DNA from: Pseudomonadota bacterium
GTDB taxonomy: Bacteria > Pseudomonadota > Gammaproteobacteria > Burkholderiales > Gallionellaceae
Assembly (NCBI GenBank): GCA_021782365.1
Contig: JAJXVB010000006.1
Location: 1 to 64,000, forward strand
Length of the DNA: 64,000 bases
Direction: 5' to 3'
Of the stretch, positions 60,367 through 64,000 are shown in pieces. The position numbers were made by a program, and so were the translations under genes. The notes below the pieces were generated by a model. It made no database searches. It worked only from the letters and a program-made list of their open reading frames with translations, and was not told the origin of the DNA. How positions within the stretch are numbered: the first letter of the stretch is position 1; each line of letters begins with the position of its first letter.

Positions 60367-61416
60367 ATGCCTGACTTCCTACACCTTACGCTAGATTACC
60401 TCACCACCGCCGTCATCCTGGTGGATGAAACCCTGCACGTCATCTACATGAATCCGGCGGCCGAGAATCTTTTCGAGGTGAGTGGAAAGAACCTGCTCAA
60501 CAATCCGTTGCAGATGGTGTTCACCGATACAGGCCAGCTCGCCAATGCGATGCAGCGCGCCTTGAAGAGCAACGCAAGCTGCATAGAGCACGACCTGATG
60601 TTGCTGACTCATACGCACAACAAGCTGCATTTGCGCGGAACCGTCACGCCACTGCGGATTGACAAGCCCAGCCTGCTGCTGGAATTCCATCCCATGGACA
60701 GGCCGCTCAAGCTGGCGAGGGAAGAGCAGATGCTGGATCAGACTCAGGCAAGCCGCCTGTTGCTGCGCAATCTCGCTCACGAAATCAAGAACCCACTGGG
60801 AGGCATAAGAGGCGCTGCGCAATTGCTCGAACAGGAACTCGACAAACCCGCATTGCGGGAATACACCCAGGTCATCGTTCAGGAAGCCGACCGCTTGCGC
60901 GCCTTGATGGAAAAACTGCTCACGCCCCAGGGCAGCATCCGGCATAGCGAACTCAACATCCATGAAGTGCTGGAACGCGTGCGCTCTGTCGTGCTGGCCG
61001 AGATGCCGGAGGGGCTCACCATCAAGCGGGATTACGATCTGAGCCTGCCCGATCTGATAGGCGACAAGGAGCAGCTGATCCAGGTCATACTCAATATCGT
61101 GCGCAATGCAGCCCAGGCGATGAAAGGGCATGGGCGCATCATCCTGCGCACCAGGATTGCGCGCCAAGTCACTCTGGTCAAACAGCGCCACCGCCTGGCC
61201 ATCATGGTGCAGATCATAGACAACGGTCCCGGCATCGCGCCGGAGATGAAGGACAAGATATTCTATCCCCTGGTGTCCGGACGCGCCGACGGGCACGGCC
61301 TGGGACTGACCCTTGCGCAGGACTTCGTCAGCCAGCACCATGGCACCATCGAATTCGACAGTGAACCTGGGCACACCTGTTTCACCGTGATGCTGCCATT
61401 GCGCGCTAACACATAA
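60367..61416 (+). CDS. glnL: Nitrogen regulation sensor kinase NtrB
   Basis: 349-residue cytoplasmic histidine kinase/phosphatase that controls NtrC in response to PII. N-terminal PAS domain (about 5-115: TTAVILVDETLHVIYMNPAA), then the H box NLAHEIKNPLGGIRGAAQLL (His near 138), N box NIVRNAAQAM (near 243), DNGPGIAPEMKDKIFYPLVS and GHGLGLTLAQDF. No membrane helices. It is 38 bases after the DUF4124 gene and 21 before glnG. PII itself is not in the window. Confidence 0.96.
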   Translation: MPDFLHLTLDYLTTAVILVDETLHVIYMNPAAENLFEVSGKNLLNNPLQMVFTDTGQLANAMQRALKSNASCIEHDLMLLTHTHNKLHLRGTVTPLRIDKPSLLLEFHPMDRPLKLAREEQMLDQTQASRLLLRNLAHEIKNPLGGIRGAAQLLEQELDKPALREYTQVIVQEADRLRALMEKLLTPQGSIRHSELNIHEVLERVRSVVLAEMPEGLTIKRDYDLSLPDLIGDKEQLIQVILNIVRNAAQAMKGHGRIILRTRIARQVTLVKQRHRLAIMVQIIDNGPGIAPEMKDKIFYPLVSGRADGHGLGLTLAQDFVSQHHGTIEFDSEPGHTCFTVMLPLRANT

Positions 61417-61437
61417 CCACATGGAAAAACTCTCACC

Positions 61438-62835
61438 ATGAAACCAGTCTGGATAATTGACGACGACAGATCGATACGATGGGTATTGGAAAAATCGCTT
61501 GCGCGCGCTGACATCGAATTCGAGAGCTTCTCCTCCGCCGACGATGCATTGCGCACCCTGAATCACGAATTGCCTCAAGTGGTCCTAAGCGACATACGCA
61601 TGCCCGGAAGCTCCGGGCTGGATTTTTTGCATGAGCTGCATCAGCGCCACCCGCTGATACCGGTCATCATCATGACCGCCTATTCCGATCTGGAGAGCGC
61701 AGTGTCGGCATTTCAGGGAGGCGCATTCGAGTATCTGCCCAAGCCTTTCGACATCAACCACGCGGTCGATCTGATACGCCGTGCACTGGAGCAGAGCCGC
61801 AGCAAGTCGTCTGAAGCGGGGCCAGTCGAAGTTGTGGCGGACATACTTGGCCATGCGCCCGCGATGCAGGATGTGTTTCGCGCGATAGGAAGACTTTCAC
61901 AATCCCATGCGACAGTGCTGATCAACGGCGAGTCTGGCTCAGGCAAGGAGCTCGTCGCGCGCGCATTGCACCGCCACAGTCCCCGCGCCGACAAGCCGTT
62001 CATCGCGATCAACACGGCCGCGATCCCCAAGGATCTTCTCGAGTCGGAACTTTTCGGGCACGAACGAGGCGCCTTCACAGGGGCTGCGGCCACAAGGCAT
62101 GGCAGGTTCGAACAGGCGGAAGGCGGGACACTATTCCTGGACGAGATAGGCGACATGCCACCAGAGCTGCAAACGCGACTTTTGCGCGTGCTCTCGGACG
62201 GCAACTTCTATCGAGTCGGCGGTCATCAGCCTATCAAGGCGAACGTGCGCATCATCACCGCAACGCACCAGAACCTTGAAGAGCGGGTCAAGTTAGGTCT
62301 TTTCCGAGAGGACCTTTTTCACAGGCTTAACGTGATCCGGCTTCGCCTTCCTCCGCTAAGGGAAAGAAGGGAGGACATCCCCCTGCTTGCGAAATATTTC
62401 CTTCAGAGGAGCGCACGCGAGCTTTCGGTCGAGCAGAAACAACTGAGCGAGGCGGTCTTGCAGCACTTGAGTTCACTGGATTTTCCAGGCAATGTCCGCC
62501 AGCTCGAGAACCTTTGCCACTGGCTGACCGTGATGACCCCGTCGCAGGTCGTCGAGATTGCGGACCTTCCGCCTGAATGGCGCAATATCGAAAGCGCGGA
62601 AACGAATCAGGGGGACTGGAGCAAGCTGCTTGCAAATCAGGTCGAGGCCGCATTGCAGCGCGGAGACGAGGGGGTCATGGACAGCCTGCTCGCGCAGTTC
62701 GAACGCACGCTTATCCTGCAAGCCCTGCATCACACCCATGGGCGGCGCATCGAAGCCGCCACCCTGCTTGGCATCGGAAGAAACACCCTCACTCGCAAGG
62801 TACACGAACTGGGGCTGGATGACGAAGAGGCATAG
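61438..62835 (+). CDS. glnG: Nitrogen regulation response regulator NtrC
   Basis: 465-residue sigma-54 activator. Receiver domain with the phospho-acceptor aspartate in VVLSDIRMPGSSGLDF (near 52); AAA+ domain with Walker A GESGSGKELVARALHRHS (near 164), the sigma-54 contact loop ERGAFTGA (near 211), FLDEIGDMPPELQTRLLRVL and the arginine finger region; C-terminal Fis-type helix-turn-helix (RRIEAATLLGIGRNTLTRKV). Expected to act on the two sites upstream of glnA. It is three bases from the convergent mpl stop. Confidence 0.97.
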   Translation: MKPVWIIDDDRSIRWVLEKSLARADIEFESFSSADDALRTLNHELPQVVLSDIRMPGSSGLDFLHELHQRHPLIPVIIMTAYSDLESAVSAFQGGAFEYLPKPFDINHAVDLIRRALEQSRSKSSEAGPVEVVADILGHAPAMQDVFRAIGRLSQSHATVLINGESGSGKELVARALHRHSPRADKPFIAINTAAIPKDLLESELFGHERGAFTGAAATRHGRFEQAEGGTLFLDEIGDMPPELQTRLLRVLSDGNFYRVGGHQPIKANVRIITATHQNLEERVKLGLFREDLFHRLNVIRLRLPPLRERREDIPLLAKYFLQRSARELSVEQKQLSEAVLQHLSSLDFPGNVRQLENLCHWLTVMTPSQVVEIADLPPEWRNIESAETNQGDWSKLLANQVEAALQRGDEGVMDSLLAQFERTLILQALHHTHGRRIEAATLLGIGRNTLTRKVHELGLDDEEA

Positions 62836-62838
62836 GCC

Positions 62839-64000
62839 TCAGCCCTTGAGCCTCCCGATCAGCTTCTCGTGTATCCCGCCGAATCCGCCGTTGCTCATCA
62901 CGAGGATGTGGTCCCCAGGCCTCGCGAATCCCGAAATCGCTTCAACCAGCGCATCGAGATCGCCTTCGACTTCAACCCTGCTTCCCAGAGGAGACAGCGC
63001 CTCCTTCGCGTCCCAGCCGAGATTTCCCGAATAGCAGAAGACCCGGTCGGCATCCTTCAGGCTGTCCGGCAGCGCGGCCTTCATCACGCCAAGCTTCATG
63101 GTATTTGAACGGGGTTCCAGCACCGCCAGGATGCGCGCATTGCCCACCTTCTTTCGCAGTCCTGCCAGAGTGGTTTCGATCGCCGTGGGGTGGTGCGCAA
63201 AGTCGTCATAAACCGTAATACCGTTTACGCTTCCGCGAACCTCCATGCGCCGCTTCACGTTCCTGAAAAGCGTCAATGCCTCTATTCCCTGCGATACGGG
63301 GACGCCCGCATGGCGAGCGGCGGCGAGCGCGGCGAGCGCATTCATGCGGTTGTGCTCCCCGAGAAGATCCCAGTGCAGCGTTCCCTGAATATTGCCGCTC
63401 AATGCAATGCGGTTTTCGTCGTCGACACTCCATCCTTCAGGATTGCCGAACGTCTCCACAGTCGTCCAGCAGCCGCGATTCAGCACGCGCTGCAGCGATT
63501 CTTCGCGGCCATTGCAGACTATCAGCCCGTTTCCCGGCACGGTGCGCACCAGGTGATGAAACTGCGTCTCGATGGCGGCAAGGTCGGAAAAGATGTCCGC
63601 ATGATCGAACTCCAGGTTGTTGAGTATCGCGGTGCGCGGGCGGTAGTGCACGAACTTTGAGCGCTTGTCGAAAAAGGCCGTATCGTATTCATCGGCCTCG
63701 ATCACGAAAAACGGCGAGTCGCTGATGCGCGCGGAAATCCCGAAGTTCTGCGGCACGCCGCCGATCAGGAAACCGGGATTCAAACCCGCATGCTCGAGTA
63801 TCCAGGCAAGCATGGACGAGGTCGTCGTCTTGCCGTGCGTGCCCGCCACGCCCAGCACCCAGCGTTCGCGCAGCAGCGTTTCGGACAGCCATTGCGGCCC
63901 CGAGACATAGGGGAGATTGCGGTTCAAGATCTCCTCCATCAGCGGATTTCCGCGCGCAACCACATTGCCTATGACGTAAATGTCGGGTTCAAGCGCGAGC
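62839..64000 (-). CDS. mpl: UDP-N-acetylmuramate: tripeptide ligase Mpl, N-terminus beyond window
   Basis: Recycles murein tripeptide by ligating it to UDP-MurNAc. A Mur ligase-type sequence with GVAGTHGKTTTSSMLAWIL (ATP loop), FVIEADEYDTAFFDKRSKF, ILNNLEFDHADIF, HHLVRTVPGNG, VYDDFAHHPTAIETTL and LEPRSNTMKLGVMKAALP; the DEYDTAFFD and HHPTAI patterns are those of Mpl rather than MurC. The frame is open to base 64000 (L-A-L-E-P-D-I-Y-V-I-G-N precede the first internal Met), so about 70-80 N-terminal residues are missing from view. Convergent with glnG, three bases apart. Confidence 0.94.
   Translation of the reverse strand, partial: LALEPDIYVIGNVVARGNPLMEEILNRNLPYVSGPQWLSETLLRERWVLGVAGTHGKTTTSSMLAWILEHAGLNPGFLIGGVPQNFGISARISDSPFFVIEADEYDTAFFDKRSKFVHYRPRTAILNNLEFDHADIFSDLAAIETQFHHLVRTVPGNGLIVCNGREESLQRVLNRGCWTTVETFGNPEGWSVDDENRIALSGNIQGTLHWDLLGEHNRMNALAALAAARHAGVPVSQGIEALTLFRNVKRRMEVRGSVNGITVYDDFAHHPTAIETTLAGLRKKVGNARILAVLEPRSNTMKLGVMKAALPDSLKDADRVFCYSGNLGWDAKEALSPLGSRVEVEGDLDALVEAISGFARPGDHILVMSNGGFGGIHEKLIGRLKG

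Noticed and set aside
1-64000. CRISPR arrays, rRNA, tRNA, prophage or toxin-antitoxin genes
   Set aside because: No regularly spaced repeats, no rRNA-like segments and no clover-leaf candidates were noticed by eye; a tRNA scan was not possible.

Overview
The window is 64 kb of a compact, moderately GC-rich chromosome that reads as a betaproteobacterium, most likely of the Nitrosomonadales/Gallionellales kind. That placement is an inference from gene content: a short proteobacterial-type GshA next to an EIIA-Man/HPr/EI phosphorelay, the pilC-pilD-coaE-zapD-yacG block, DUF4124 proteins, a Nudix/TMP-synthase-like fusion, Mpl, and a glnA region with NtrC and sigma-54 sites. I see no rRNA, tRNA or CRISPR array. 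No stretch over 300 bases lacks a gene; the largest gaps are about 135-225 bases and mostly hold promoters.

Layout. 1-131: one end of an IS5-family element inserted in the 3' tip of phrB. 117-6623 (minus): gshA, apbE, EIIA-Man, HPr, EI, an unknown 102-residue protein, phrB. 6716-9150: an ABC-F protein (YbiT type) and murI. 9216-12217: a lipid cassette (OlsB-like N-acyltransferase, dgkA, a family-4 glycosyltransferase, a PAP2 phosphatase), with Pho-box-like 11-base tandem repeats before the last two genes. 12225-14088 (minus): YeiH-type exporter, a 50-residue membrane protein, UspA. 14143-18467: EVE protein, a RelA that ends before its ACT/RRM domain, and a GAF-GGDEF-EAL protein. 18475-23168 (minus): complete livKHMGF behind a good sigma-70 promoter. 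23165-26406 (minus): cytochrome c, hexose-6-phosphate mutarotase, ilvD.

26400-32361 (plus): lgt, a CorC/HlyC-type protein, pilC, pilD, coaE, zapD, yacG. 32338-35891 (minus): apaH, waaA, a DUF302 protein, the Nudix/TMP-synthase-like fusion. 35989-47966: an envelope polysaccharide/LPS region with an MBOAT acyltransferase and SGNH-like partner, five glycosyltransferases (three family 2, one family 4, WaaC), an O-antigen ligase, a WecA/MraY-type initiating transferase, a WbpM/CapD-type dehydratase and an AT-rich methyltransferase gene. 48191-53413: fbp, purC, DUF4124, pyrE, xth, DUF4337, a second PAP2 protein. 53410-56963 (minus): a rhodanese protein and an ABC transporter with a two-lobed permease and no binding protein. 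57045-62835: a CDF transporter, then glnA, a DUF4124 protein, glnL and glnG. 62839-64000 (minus): mpl, cut by the window end.

The parts most worth a second look are the apparently phosphate-regulated lipid cassette, the RelA without its C-terminal domain, the layered control region of glnA, the 50-residue protein between YeiH and UspA, the orphan two-lobed ABC transporter, and the IS that rewrites the end of the photolyase. All eight convergent gene pairs abut or overlap with no intrinsic terminator between them.
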